Source: Nanobdellota archaeon (GTDB lineage: Archaea; Nanobdellota; Nanobdellia; Parvarchaeales; Parvarchaeaceae). From it: 58,269 bases of DNA. A model generated the notes under the pieces. That model saw only the letters and a list, made by a program, of their open reading frames with translations, did no database searches and was not told the DNA's origin. Below are positions 48,011 to 56,369 of the stretch, one piece after another; within the stretch, counting starts at the first letter, position 1, and each line of letters begins with the position of its first letter. The stretch covers positions 1 to 58,269 of the forward strand of contig JAKASS010000005.1 in assembly GCA_021818905.1 (NCBI GenBank). The letters are read 5' to 3'. Both the position numbers and the translations under genes were made by a program.

Positions 48011-49192
48011 ATGGATGCATACATAGTCGACTATCTCAGAACGGCTTTTTCAAGATCTAGACCAAAAGAACCGGAGAGAGACGTCTTTAATTCCTTAAGA
48101 ATGGATGATGCGACGGGGTCGCTTATAAAAGCCATCCTCCAGAAAAGACAGATAGACACAAAAGACATCGGCGATGTTATTACTGGCTGCGCAATGCAAG
48201 CCGGAGAAAATTGGCTTTATGGTGGGAGACATCCGGTGCTTTCAGCTGGGCTCCCTACTTATGTCCCCGGAGTTGCGGTAGACAGGGCATGTTCATCATC
48301 GATGATGTCGATAAACATCGGCGCAATGGAAATAATGACGGGAAATTCGGAAGTCGTGCTTGCTGGCGGGATGGAACATATGACCCATGTCCCTATATCA
48401 GATAATCGATTGATATCGCCTAATTATAGACTTCTTCTTAGACCAGAATATGCGAAGTACGACATGGCTGTCGGATATAATATGGGCTTGACTGCAGAAA
48501 AGTTAGCAGAACAGAGTGGCATAACAAAAGATTCAATGGATGAATTCTCGCTTAGAAGCCACATGCTTGCATCGAAAGCTCAGAAAGAAGGCTGGTTCAA
48601 AAATGAGATATTGCCTGTCGAAGTGGAATACAATGGACAAAAAACTATAATAGACACCGACCAGAGCATACGAGCGGATACCACACTTGATCAGATAAAG
48701 GCGCTTCCGCCGTCTTTCAAACAAAATGGTGTGATAACCAGTGGAAATTCTTCTCCTCTTAATGCAGGCGCGTCACTTGTGATGCTGATGTCTGAGAACG
48801 CAGTAAAGAAATATGGCTTTAAGCCTATCGCTAAGATAAGATCTGCAGCATGGGTCGGAGTAGACCCAGATGTCATGGGAAAAAGTCCGGTGCCGGCAAG
48901 CAGAAAAGCATTGGAAAAGGCAGGTCTGAAGGTAGAAGACGTCGACTATTGGGAAATAAACGAAGCGTTTGCTGTGGTAAGCCTATACGCTATAAGAGAA
49001 CTTGGGCTCGATCCAAACAAAGTAAACGTCCACGGCGGCGCGATCGCAATAGGACATCCGTTGGGCGCAAGTGGAGCAAGGCTGGTCGGTACACTTTCAA
49101 GGATACTTCAGGATACTAAGAAAAAAATAGGAGTCGCGACGTTGTGTGTTGGTGGTGGGCAAGGCTTTGCGATAGTCTTAGAGAGAATGTAA
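48011..49192 (+). CDS. Acetyl-CoA C-acyltransferase (thiolase)
   Basis: The 393-residue protein has the thiolase nucleophile Cys94 in AVDRACSSSMMSIN, the His motif GGAIAIGHPLGASGAR and the second Cys in ATLCVGGGQGFAI. It cleaves 3-ketoacyl-CoA to acetyl-CoA and a shortened acyl-CoA, finishing the beta-oxidation cycle. It is the last gene of the operon. Its ribosome binding site arises from the second copy of a 17-bp tandem repeat. Confidence 0.93.
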   Translation: MDAYIVDYLRTAFSRSRPKEPERDVFNSLRMDDATGSLIKAILQKRQIDTKDIGDVITGCAMQAGENWLYGGRHPVLSAGLPTYVPGVAVDRACSSSMMSINIGAMEIMTGNSEVVLAGGMEHMTHVPISDNRLISPNYRLLLRPEYAKYDMAVGYNMGLTAEKLAEQSGITKDSMDEFSLRSHMLASKAQKEGWFKNEILPVEVEYNGQKTIIDTDQSIRADTTLDQIKALPPSFKQNGVITSGNSSPLNAGASLVMLMSENAVKKYGFKPIAKIRSAAWVGVDPDVMGKSPVPASRKALEKAGLKVEDVDYWEINEAFAVVSLYAIRELGLDPNKVNVHGGAIAIGHPLGASGARLVGTLSRILQDTKKKIGVATLCVGGGQGFAIVLERM

Positions 49193-49321
49193 ATTTATCG
49201 GGCTTCTCCGACGTAAACCAGTACCTGGTAAAAAATGGGGCTCTGCCACGACCAAGCGGCGCTGGCGCAGTATGTGGAGCATAAAGTGATACGATGGGAT
49301 TAACTTATTTCTCTGTAAATT

Positions 49322-50191
49322 TCAGATGTTCCCTGACGCAGAGCCATTTATTTTTGATTTTCTCGTCTTGGTGGAAGATTTTAGCATGTCTTTTGTGAAA
49401 CCGTTTGGGATCCGATTGTATTTTATAAAATCGTATAATATCAGCTTAAAAAGATTGGACAGGAGGTACCCTATCATTACACCTATCACAAGGATTAAAA
49501 TGCCTACGATTCCGATAACCGCCCCAAAAAGGAAATTCACCATTAACGCTGATGCCAAACCTGCAAAAATGGTTAGAATCCCCACAGCGACTATCGCCAA
49601 GCTATACAAATCTGCATATACTAATCCACCGAAAGATTGTCCGAAGTTCTTGATTATAAAGGAAGCGCTGCTCTTTAACGCTGCTATGGGCCCTAACTTG
49701 TCCTCCAGTATCACTGGGACTACGAACAGCGTCGACAGGCCTATTGCAATAGAAACTGTGGCCCCCAACAATAATCCGGTTATACCTCGTAGCCTGGACT
49801 CGAGCATTCTCACTGCAATTAGGACTATCGAATAGAAAACGCTCCACTCGAGTATCAGCGTGGCGTAGGACTTTACCTGCGAAAACGCGTCTCTAAAGGA
49901 AATCTTTCTGCCAGAAGCGAATGAACGAAAGGCGATGAACATCGCCAGTATTATATAAGTCGAGGTGAAGGTTACCGCTACGTAAACTGCGAAAAGCGGG
50001 AGCAGATAATAATACTGCAAAGCCGGGTTATTCAATAACGGCGCTGAAAGAAGGAAAATAGCGACGACTTCCAGCACCACTGCAAAGGCGGAAACCAGAG
50101 GGTACATGAACAGGTCCTTGTCTTCAAATACCAGTTTTCTGGTCGCTTTTCCGATTGCCCATCCCTTTTTTAGATTTTCAAACATGGCCAT
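49322..50191 (-). CDS. Membrane protein of DUF6159 type
   Basis: The 289-residue protein has about six membrane segments and an N-terminal FENLKKGWAIGKATRKLVFE, then DKDLFMYPLVSAFAVV. This is the pattern of DUF6159-type integral membrane proteins found in archaea and bacteria. The C-terminus is basic (SSTKTRKSKINGS). The function is unknown. It is transcribed alone, convergent with the thiolase operon. Confidence 0.75.
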   Translation of the reverse strand: MAMFENLKKGWAIGKATRKLVFEDKDLFMYPLVSAFAVVLEVVAIFLLSAPLLNNPALQYYYLLPLFAVYVAVTFTSTYIILAMFIAFRSFASGRKISFRDAFSQVKSYATLILEWSVFYSIVLIAVRMLESRLRGITGLLLGATVSIAIGLSTLFVVPVILEDKLGPIAALKSSASFIIKNFGQSFGGLVYADLYSLAIVAVGILTIFAGLASALMVNFLFGAVIGIVGILILVIGVMIGYLLSNLFKLILYDFIKYNRIPNGFTKDMLKSSTKTRKSKINGSASGNI

Positions 50192-50613
50192 AATATTATC
50201 CCGTGAAATTTAAATATAAAAGATTAGAGAAAAGCAATGTGCATGGCTCAAAAGCAGGTTTTAGATCTGATGCCGTCTTTTCCAGGCACTGCCATAAATC
50301 ACTTTCGCTTATTTCCCCATTAAAAATATGCGCTGACAATATCCATAAAATTTTCCTCCTTTAGTTGTTTTATTCTTTTTATATGAATGGTTATCACCTG
50401 CTCTGTAGAAATCCTTTATTAGAACGAAGTCCCTTTAATGATAATAACAAAGGGGAGACAAGAATACCGATAAAAGGAGTGGAGGACCCCCTGACGGAGG
50501 TCCACTCATCATCTTGCGTCTCTGAATAAAGATGCCAGCAAATTTTAGCTGGAGCATATAGAGATTTTGGCAACGATAGTAATGTAATTAAAACTCTGAA
50601 AACAGATAAAAGT
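50192..50613. other. Gene-free region with IS relics and a hairpin
   Basis: No intact gene is seen in these 420 bases. GCTCTGTAGAAATCCT at 50400-50415 is 16 bases of the terminal inverted repeat of the 967-bp IS (4749/53552), but no transposase sequence follows. On the minus strand GGAGGAAAATTTT precedes a short broken frame near 50350. A GAGTGGA/TCCACTC hairpin lies at about 50480-50508. This is probably decayed mobile DNA. Confidence 0.45.
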
Positions 50614-51387
50614 ATGAAAGAAAATCATAACGAGTACATTGAAAATTTGGTATTAGATCCCTCTTTGTTTTTGTCTTATAAATCTATTGAAGAGGCGATA
50701 AATCTAATAAGAAATATACCAGAAATAAACTGCGGAATAAGGATAAAAGAGATTTTTATCCCAGACGACTTATACAACGAGCTGGATATAATAAGAGAAG
50801 AGAGAAAAATTAGCGACAAATTTCAAAAAGTACTAAAGACATGGAAAATTTTAGACGAATCAACTCCTAAAAATTTAAACGATTTATTTTATCAAACAAT
50901 AACCAATCTTTTTTCTTTGCAAGAAAGAGGATTAATGCTTTCGCCAGTAAGTAGTTTAGCTCGCAATAAGTCATTTAAAGAAGATTATTCAAAGTTAAGA
51001 GGAAACTTTGGTAACTATAAGAGACTATCCCTTAGGAGAAGATTAGCACTTGACATGTTATTTGTGTCAAAATACGTAAAATGCGCTATCTTATCATTTG
51101 GTGGAAAAATTAAGGATGTTTTAAAAGGCACCTTTGTACAGATTATTGAAGGCAGATCAGCACTGAAAGAACGACTTAAAAAATCAGCAAAAGTAAGTAG
51201 TGGCGTCAAATTCATCATCGTTTTAATAGAGAACAGAGATGTAATCACGGAAGCAATAGGTAAAATTTTAAAGTTTTTTGAAGTTTCTGGTGCTGCCGGT
51301 TTTGTCGTGAAAGAGGGAATTAATGGCGTACTAGTGTTTGCGGATGATGAAGTAGCTGAAGATTCTAAACAAACAAAACTTACTTGA
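50614..51387 (+). CDS. Hypothetical protein, possibly PIN-like at the N-terminus
   Basis: The 257-residue soluble protein begins with NLVLDPSLFLSYKSIEEAIN and IFIPDDLYNELDIIREERK, a pattern loosely like a PIN nuclease (early Asp, later acidic residues). I cannot place the full set of catalytic residues. The C-terminal half is hydrophobic and basic in turn (KFIIVLIENRDVITEAIGKI). It is the first gene of an overlapping three-gene operon (next start 5 bases after its stop), and the region is rich in A+T. Confidence 0.6.
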   Translation: MKENHNEYIENLVLDPSLFLSYKSIEEAINLIRNIPEINCGIRIKEIFIPDDLYNELDIIREERKISDKFQKVLKTWKILDESTPKNLNDLFYQTITNLFSLQERGLMLSPVSSLARNKSFKEDYSKLRGNFGNYKRLSLRRRLALDMLFVSKYVKCAILSFGGKIKDVLKGTFVQIIEGRSALKERLKKSAKVSSGVKFIIVLIENRDVITEAIGKILKFFEVSGAAGFVVKEGINGVLVFADDEVAEDSKQTKLT

Positions 51388-51392
51388 GTATT

Positions 51393-52174
51393 ATGAGAGC
51401 ATCGGCTACGCTGGACACCGTAAGACTAGTGCCGCTTGGTGGTTATTCTCGAGAGTTGCGTGAGAAAGCTATAGAATTGCTTAGCAAAGGTTTAACAAAG
51501 ACCGGATCGCCGAAGAGTTGCATATAAGCGGAACAACCATAAGAAGATGGCTTCGAACTAGTATGCATCGTTACTTAAGGCCGCATTCATTCGAGATCAA
51601 GCAGAAAGCTTTGGAATTAGTCAAATCTGGATTAAGCAGGCGCGAAGCTGCAGAAAGAGTCGGCGTTAGCTATTTTACTGTCATATTTTGGGCCAAAGAA
51701 TTATTGCCTATTAAAAAGAGCTTATCGGCAAAGCTAAAATATAGAGCAAGAAGGTTGGTAAAAGAAGGGGTTTCTAGATTGCGGATTGCCGAAATCTTAG
51801 GAATTTCTTATCAGACGGTTTTAAAATTGACGCGAGACTTAGGCTCTCCATTTAAGAAACGAATCTTAACTGGAAGGATGGCGTTTTTAGCTTCACAACT
51901 TATTAAAAACGGATATGTATTTTGTAACAAAGAAATTGGTATAAGTACATATAGAGTCCTAAAAAAGAATTTTGATGTCAGATACATAAAAGTTAGGATA
52001 AAGTGGCATAAGGCGTCGATGATTTATCTTGTAGGTAGAGAGGAGAATGCTATTAAAGCATATTTAACTAAAAATCAACTGCATAACCTAACGGAAAGGC
52101 AATTAAACTCGATAAAAGCACGTTATAGTATCAGAAGTAAAGATAAAAGAAGGGGAGAATATAAAATTATATGA
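51393..52174 (+). pseudogene. Triple helix-turn-helix protein with a frameshift
   Basis: From ATG 51393 the frame encodes SRELREKAIELLSKGLT, then breaks near 51495-51503 (TTTAACAAAGACC). Another frame continues KDRIAEELHISGTTIRRWLR, followed by EIKQKALELVKSGLSRREAA with VGVSYFTVIFWAKEL and YRARRLVKEGVSRLRIAEIL with GISYQTVLKLTRDL. These are three similar homeodomain/transposase-type HTH modules in a row. A one-base loss explains the break; translation from 51518 would give a 218-residue protein with two and a half modules. Its TGA overlaps the ATG of the next gene. Confidence 0.65.
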
Positions 52175-53532
52175 CAAATAAATGTGATTTTTGTGGAAAG
52201 CTAGAAGAGTATTCTTTACCATTTAAGTGCCGTCGTTGTGGTAATCAGTTTTGTTCAGAGCACATATTACCAGAAAATCACGATTGTCCTGTCTTGGTGC
52301 AAGAAAAAGCGAAACTTCGGGTAGGCGGGACAGGTATTTTTGGTAGACTTTATTCTAGTAACGAAAATGAAAGCGTAAACCGAAACTTTAAGATTCATAA
52401 TCATGAACGCGGTGCCAAAAAATCGCCACAAGAAATGCATGTACATAAAGTACAAAAATCGGCTGGCTACAAACGATATCTATCATTAATCGGTATAGTT
52501 TTAATTCTTATAATTGCAATAGTATTCCTATTACAATTCTTTGCTGCATCCCAACAAACCTATGTCTATGTAGTTAATGGCAATAAAATTTCTGTTATTA
52601 ATGCGGCAACAAACATCGTAGTAAAAAACATCACTGTTGCGACCACACCATCCTCAATTACAGTAGCTTCTAATGGAGACTATCTATATGTTAGCGAACC
52701 AGCTTTAAATTTTGTGCAGGTTGTCTCTACATCTAGTTATTTGGTTGTTTCAAATATATCTGTAAATGACCCCTCTGAAATTATAAGTTCGCCTAACGGA
52801 GAGTTTGTATATGTTTTAGATACTCCAAAAGAGACCTACAACGCAAATAATGTGCGATTTTTTGATTATTCAATCTACACAATATCAACAGCAACAAATA
52901 AAATAAGCGCTACGGCTACCGGAATAGGTTATCCCTGGAATGCCGTAGTAAGTCCAGACGGCGCGTATTTATACTTCTCGAATTATGGCCCGCGTGGGGA
53001 GGCCCCAATAAATGGCGTGCCATCGGGCTATGTTTCAATACTAAATTTATCTACTGGTAACGTAATCAAAAATATAAGTTTAAATTTTAATCCTAACAGT
53101 ATTACTATAAGTCCGAATGGTCAATACTTATACATTACAAATACTGCAGAAAATTCCTTGTCAATTATAAATACAGCAACAGATTATACTTTGTCAAATA
53201 TACCATTAACTTCCTGTTCATGCGATTTACAAGATATAGCTTCGACTATAGCGTTGACATCAAATGGAGAATATGCTTATGTTTTTGGGGAAACCTGTTC
53301 ATTTTCATCCCCCTGTAATTCTAGCATATATGTAATTAACACGTCGACAAGCGCCATAATTAAAAATATTCCTCTGAGTTTTATTCCGGTCAGTATAGCA
53401 ATAAGTTCAGATTCGAGTAAGTTGTACGTTTCCGGCAACCAGAACCTTTATATTATTGATGCAATTACCTCCCAAATTTTAGATAATAAAAATCTCGGTG
53501 CAGAAACGTCCTTTATCGCAATCGGCCATTAG
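52171..53532 (+). CDS. AN1 zinc finger - membrane helix - YVTN beta-propeller protein
   Basis: The 453-residue protein begins with an AN1-type zinc finger (MTNKCDFCGK, KCRRCGNQFCSEH, HDCP) with ligands Cys5, Cys8, Cys20, Cys23, Cys28, His31, His37 and Cys39. A basic linker and one membrane helix (SLIGIVLILIIAIVFLLQFF, about 107-126) follow. The rest is a beta-propeller of YVTN-like blades (YVYVVNGNKISVINAATN, SPNGEFVYVLD, SPNGQYLYITNTAENS). The finger is predicted to be cytoplasmic and the propeller outside. The start overlaps the preceding stop by 4 bases (ATGA), so it is coupled to the HTH gene. An IS lies 20 bases after its stop. Confidence 0.85.
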   Translation: MTNKCDFCGKLEEYSLPFKCRRCGNQFCSEHILPENHDCPVLVQEKAKLRVGGTGIFGRLYSSNENESVNRNFKIHNHERGAKKSPQEMHVHKVQKSAGYKRYLSLIGIVLILIIAIVFLLQFFAASQQTYVYVVNGNKISVINAATNIVVKNITVATTPSSITVASNGDYLYVSEPALNFVQVVSTSSYLVVSNISVNDPSEIISSPNGEFVYVLDTPKETYNANNVRFFDYSIYTISTATNKISATATGIGYPWNAVVSPDGAYLYFSNYGPRGEAPINGVPSGYVSILNLSTGNVIKNISLNFNPNSITISPNGQYLYITNTAENSLSIINTATDYTLSNIPLTSCSCDLQDIASTIALTSNGEYAYVFGETCSFSSPCNSSIYVINTSTSAIIKNIPLSFIPVSIAISSDSSKLYVSGNQNLYIIDAITSQILDNKNLGAETSFIAIGH

Positions 53533-54446
53533 AGTGCTTTTGAGGTCGTAGGGCTCTGTAGAAATCCTATGATAATGATATAAGCAAGCTGTATGAATCG
53601 CCGGATGTCGTAGACCACGTCGATCACCTTCGCCTCCTTCAGCTTGTTCAAATGCAGTTTGCTGCCCAGGGTGGAGCCGAACTTCCTCTTCTCCACGGAG
53701 TTGACGGTCTCCACGATGCTTCGTTTGTGGTACTCGTCAAGTGGAAAAGATGCTTTCATCAGCTTCCTCCATCTTCCCCTGGTCTTCCATATCGGAACGC
53801 CTTCATTCCTTGCAGGAATGATCGATTCTGCGTGAAGACGCTCTCTTGCGAACCTATGATTTCTCTCCGAATCGTATCCTTTGTCAGCCAGTATCTTATC
53901 GATCTTTACCATTTCGGCGGCTTTCTTCATGAGCGGTCTGAAGGTCTTATTGTCGCTTTCATACCTTCGGTTAGAGGAGGAAACGGCTATCGCTTCCGTC
54001 TTCGGGTCTACGACGATGGAATGCTTGGTAAACTCCCTTATACGCCGTTCTTCGCCTATCCTCCGCAGGTAGTGATAGGAAGCGTTTCGTTCATCGTATC
54101 CAGTGGAGTCTATCGCTGCATCCATTCTTCTTATCCCAAACAGTCTAAACGCGAAGGATAGCATCGCGTCCCATACTCGCAGCGGTATCCGTTTGAAGAA
54201 TTTCTGCAGTGTCGTATAATGAGGGACGTTATCGAAGTCAAACAGCCCCTTGAGCTCTTCCAGCTCGTCTACGACGTCCCGATAAGGCTTCCTTTCGTGT
54301 CTCGTCAGGCAGATGCACGCAGCAAGCTGTGGCTGCGTGTATGTCTTCTTCGAGAATTTGTTCGAGAAGGGCGACAACGCCCTCCGCGCTATGCCCGATA
54401 CGATGGACGCAAATCTTTTATAGTAAGGACTCCCATTTTTATCCAT
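53529..54446 (-). CDS. IS5-family DDE transposase (copy 2)
   Basis: The protein (305 residues) is near-identical to copy 1 at 4693-5643, with the same DDE motifs (DAAIDSTGYDER, LADKGYDSE, RSIVETVNSVEKRKFG). As in copy 1, the frame has no stop within the element. It reads through the inverted repeat (GFLQS) into flanking DNA, adds nine residues (PTTSKAL...) and ends at a TAA that overlaps the 3' end of the beta-propeller gene. Both copies seem to have intact catalytic residues. Confidence 0.9.
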   Translation of the reverse strand: MDKNGSPYYKRFASIVSGIARRALSPFSNKFSKKTYTQPQLAACICLTRHERKPYRDVVDELEELKGLFDFDNVPHYTTLQKFFKRIPLRVWDAMLSFAFRLFGIRRMDAAIDSTGYDERNASYHYLRRIGEERRIREFTKHSIVVDPKTEAIAVSSSNRRYESDNKTFRPLMKKAAEMVKIDKILADKGYDSERNHRFARERLHAESIIPARNEGVPIWKTRGRWRKLMKASFPLDEYHKRSIVETVNSVEKRKFGSTLGSKLHLNKLKEAKVIDVVYDIRRFIQLAYIIIIGFLQSPTTSKAL

Positions 54447-54518
54447 AACTACCTCTTTTTTTGTTTATTTACTATAATAATTAAAGAGGTGCTTACTTTA
54501 GAGGATTTCTACAGAGCC
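53552..54518 (-). mobile_element. IS5-family insertion sequence, copy 2 (967 bp)
   Basis: Perfect 17-bp inverted repeats (GGCTCTGTAGAAATCCT at 53552-53568 and its complement at 54502-54518) bound the element. They are flanked by a perfect 9-bp direct repeat AGGTCGTAG (53543-53551 and 54519-54527). The length equals copy 1. The intact target duplication shows a simple transposition just downstream of the 52171 operon. Confidence 0.95.
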
Positions 54519-54742
54519 AGGTCGTAGTATTACTATAAATATTGAGAAAACTCTAATTTATAGCTCTCCACAGAAGTAATCCGACACCAAAATAGGCAAC
54601 CGAAAAGTATTTCGGGAAGTAGCGTTCTTAATAATAGCATAAGAGAGTGGGGGAAAGCCGAAGTTGAAAGGAAAAGAGGTTTTCCAACTTAGAAAGATAT
54701 TAAAGGGCGGAGTGTAGGATTACTTTCGAAGATTGCTATAAT

Positions 54743-55045
54743 ATGCAAGAAATAACCGTATATACTCCAAGAGAAGCCGCAAAGAGTAAATTAATTGATT
54801 TTCTTGTTGGTTTTTTAATAATTAATGGCTTGATGGGCCTTGGAATTTTAGGTGCTGCCTCAGTTTCTGCTATAAATATACAAACAAGAATTTTTAGTGG
54901 CGTTGTAGGTCCAATATACATATTTGCTAGCGTCTATGTATGGTACAGGGCTTATAAAAGACATTACAGTCTTCCTAGGGGAGTAATATTTGAACTTTTA
55001 TTATTTTTTGTAGGAGTCTTTCTACTTGGCGTTGCTTATATCTAA
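54743..55045 (+). CDS. Small membrane protein of 100 residues
   Basis: The protein has three hydrophobic segments (about 17-42, 52-70 and 82-99) and begins MQEITVYTPREAAKSKLIDF. No family is recognised. It faces a convergent pair of small membrane-protein genes. The 200 bases before it hold a GGAAAA/TTTTCC hairpin (54670-54685) but no gene. Confidence 0.6.
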   Translation: MQEITVYTPREAAKSKLIDFLVGFLIINGLMGLGILGAASVSAINIQTRIFSGVVGPIYIFASVYVWYRAYKRHYSLPRGVIFELLLFFVGVFLLGVAYI

Positions 55046-55069
55046 TAGTTTGTAACCTAGTTTAAACAA

Positions 55070-55438
55070 CTAGAGTTTGGATCTAATGTACTTATATGCT
55101 TGATACGAAAGAATACCAACTGGAGCAACCAAGCAGAAAATTATATCGGTTATACTCAATATATTTCCCCCTAAAAGTATTGTGGCACCAAATATGGTAC
55201 CTAATAGATAAAAAATACTTGTGGTTTCTAAACTAGCGATAGAAAAGGCTATAGCAACAAGTTCAAAGAGAACTATTGCAATTACCGGAACCCATGCAGA
55301 CGCATCGTAAGGATAAGATTCAAGTACTGCAGGCAGTACGCCGCCGAGTATCGTGGTACCTACGATTCCGGCAATCAGCCCCGTAAAAACACTTTTTACC
55401 CCCTCCCGGAAATCGTCTATTAAATCATCTAACCCCAT
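55070..55438 (-). CDS. Small membrane protein of 122 residues
   Basis: After an amphipathic start (MGLDDLIDDFREGVKSVF) there are about four membrane segments, several Gly/Ala-rich (LIAGIVGTTILGGVLPAV, FYLLGTIFGATILLGGNIL). The layout resembles archaeal DUF5518-like proteins but is not diagnostic. It starts 3 bases after the stop of the upstream gene (55442) and is likely translated from the same mRNA. Confidence 0.6.
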   Translation of the reverse strand: MGLDDLIDDFREGVKSVFTGLIAGIVGTTILGGVLPAVLESYPYDASAWVPVIAIVLFELVAIAFSIASLETTSIFYLLGTIFGATILLGGNILSITDIIFCLVAPVGILSYQAYKYIRSKL

Positions 55439-55441
55439 ACT

Positions 55442-55963
55442 TTATATTTTATTTTTTGTTATTAGCTTTGCAACTTCGCTGTAATATTCAACTATAATAC
55501 CTGCTCCAATAGGCAATAATATTGCACTTGTAAAATTAAAGATAGAATAAGCGTAATAATAAGTTAAAGTTCCTAAGAAAAGCCAAGAAAAAATAGCAAA
55601 AAATGCCAGTGGTAAAGCTTCTTTCCTACCTAAAGTCTTAACTAATTTTTTGAGGTATGCGCAGTAATACCCAAAAAATATTCCGAGAGCAAATATAAAT
55701 CCTGCATCAAGAACTATACATAGGCTAAAACCAGATTTAATCTGATTCACAGCTATATTTATGAATTCAAGGAATAATCCAAAAAACATGGCTGCTAAAA
55801 GCGGAGAAATAAAAATCCAAATCAGACGTGTTGCTTCTAAAAATGCTTTTCTTGTAGGTTTTTCTCTGATAGATTTACCAATCTTTCTAATCTTTATTTC
55901 TGCCCCGGCGTTTACTTTGTGCAAAAGAAAAGATGTAATTTTTTCGCCAGGTGTTTTCTTCAT
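55442..55963 (-). CDS. Membrane protein of 173 residues
   Basis: A basic cytoplasmic N-terminal region (about 1-45) is followed by four to five membrane helices (RLIWIFISPLLAAMFFGLFL, IVLDAGFIFALGIFFGYYCA, LAFFAIFSWLFLGTLTYYYA, SAILLPIGAGIIVEYYSEV). No family is recognised. It is the first gene of a two-gene operon with 55070. Confidence 0.6.
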   Translation of the reverse strand: MKKTPGEKITSFLLHKVNAGAEIKIRKIGKSIREKPTRKAFLEATRLIWIFISPLLAAMFFGLFLEFINIAVNQIKSGFSLCIVLDAGFIFALGIFFGYYCAYLKKLVKTLGRKEALPLAFFAIFSWLFLGTLTYYYAYSIFNFTSAILLPIGAGIIVEYYSEVAKLITKNKI

Positions 55964-56015
55964 AATATAATTAGTTACTAGAGTTGTATTTTATATTTTT
56001 TTATTCTGCATAGGA

Positions 56016-56282
56016 TTAGTTTCCAAATGCCGCTTTTGTATAGTCTTCCATTGTCTCTTTGATGGGCTTTAATGAGTATAGTCGTTTTCTATTATCATCT
56101 TTGCTTAATTTAACATTAATCCAACCCAATTTTCTTAGTCTAGAGATAGTGACACTAACAAACTTTTCATCTTTCTCTTTAAGCGATTTAGATGCGTCCC
56201 CGAACGTAAATTCTTTGTCTTGAAACGACCCCCACAATTCTTTGTAGCGTTTTATAATCCAAATAGGAACCTGACTTTCCAT
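56016..56282 (-). CDS. Small winged-helix regulator
   Basis: The 88-residue protein is predicted to be a compact winged helix: ELWGSFQDKEFTFGDASKSL, VSVTISRLRKLGWINVKLSK and a wing DNRKRLYSLKP. It is divergent from the transposase at 56370. The 90 bases between them contain several TAGTATAT/AAGTATAT repeats that look like its binding sites, so it may control transposase expression. Confidence 0.65.
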   Translation of the reverse strand: MESQVPIWIIKRYKELWGSFQDKEFTFGDASKSLKEKDEKFVSVTISRLRKLGWINVKLSKDDNRKRLYSLKPIKETMEDYTKAAFGN

Positions 56283-56290
56283 CGTATAAT

Positions 56291-56365
56291 TAGTATATGC
56301 TTAGTATATTATATAAACGTTAAGTATATATACTATACGTGCTGTAAGTATATTAGGTATACTAA
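56291..56365. promoter_or_regulatory. Repeated TAGTATAT/AAGTATAT sites between regulator and transposase
   Basis: TAGTATAT occurs at 56291 and 56302, AAGTATAT at 56322 and 56346, and a related GGTATACTAATAGTA runs up to the transposase ATG. Spacings are 11, 20 and 24 bases. The set covers both divergent promoters, including TATA-like elements, suggesting operator sites or a cooperatively bound array. Confidence 0.5.
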
Positions 56366-56369
56366 TAGT

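Noticed and set aside
50425-50530. Possible C/D box guide RNA (ATGATAA, CTGA boxes) in the gene-free region
   Set aside because: Box spacing is too long and no terminal stem or complementary rRNA target could be established by eye.
54661-54690. Hairpin GGAAAA-GAGG-TTTTCC with outer AAGTT/AACTT arms as a small RNA
   Set aside because: The stem is short and bulged and has no clear promoter or terminator; it may be chance in AT-rich DNA.
56220-56369. Longer 559-residue start for the large transposase
   Set aside because: It would overlap the divergent winged-helix gene and translate the operator-like repeats; ATG 56370 matches the likely domain start.
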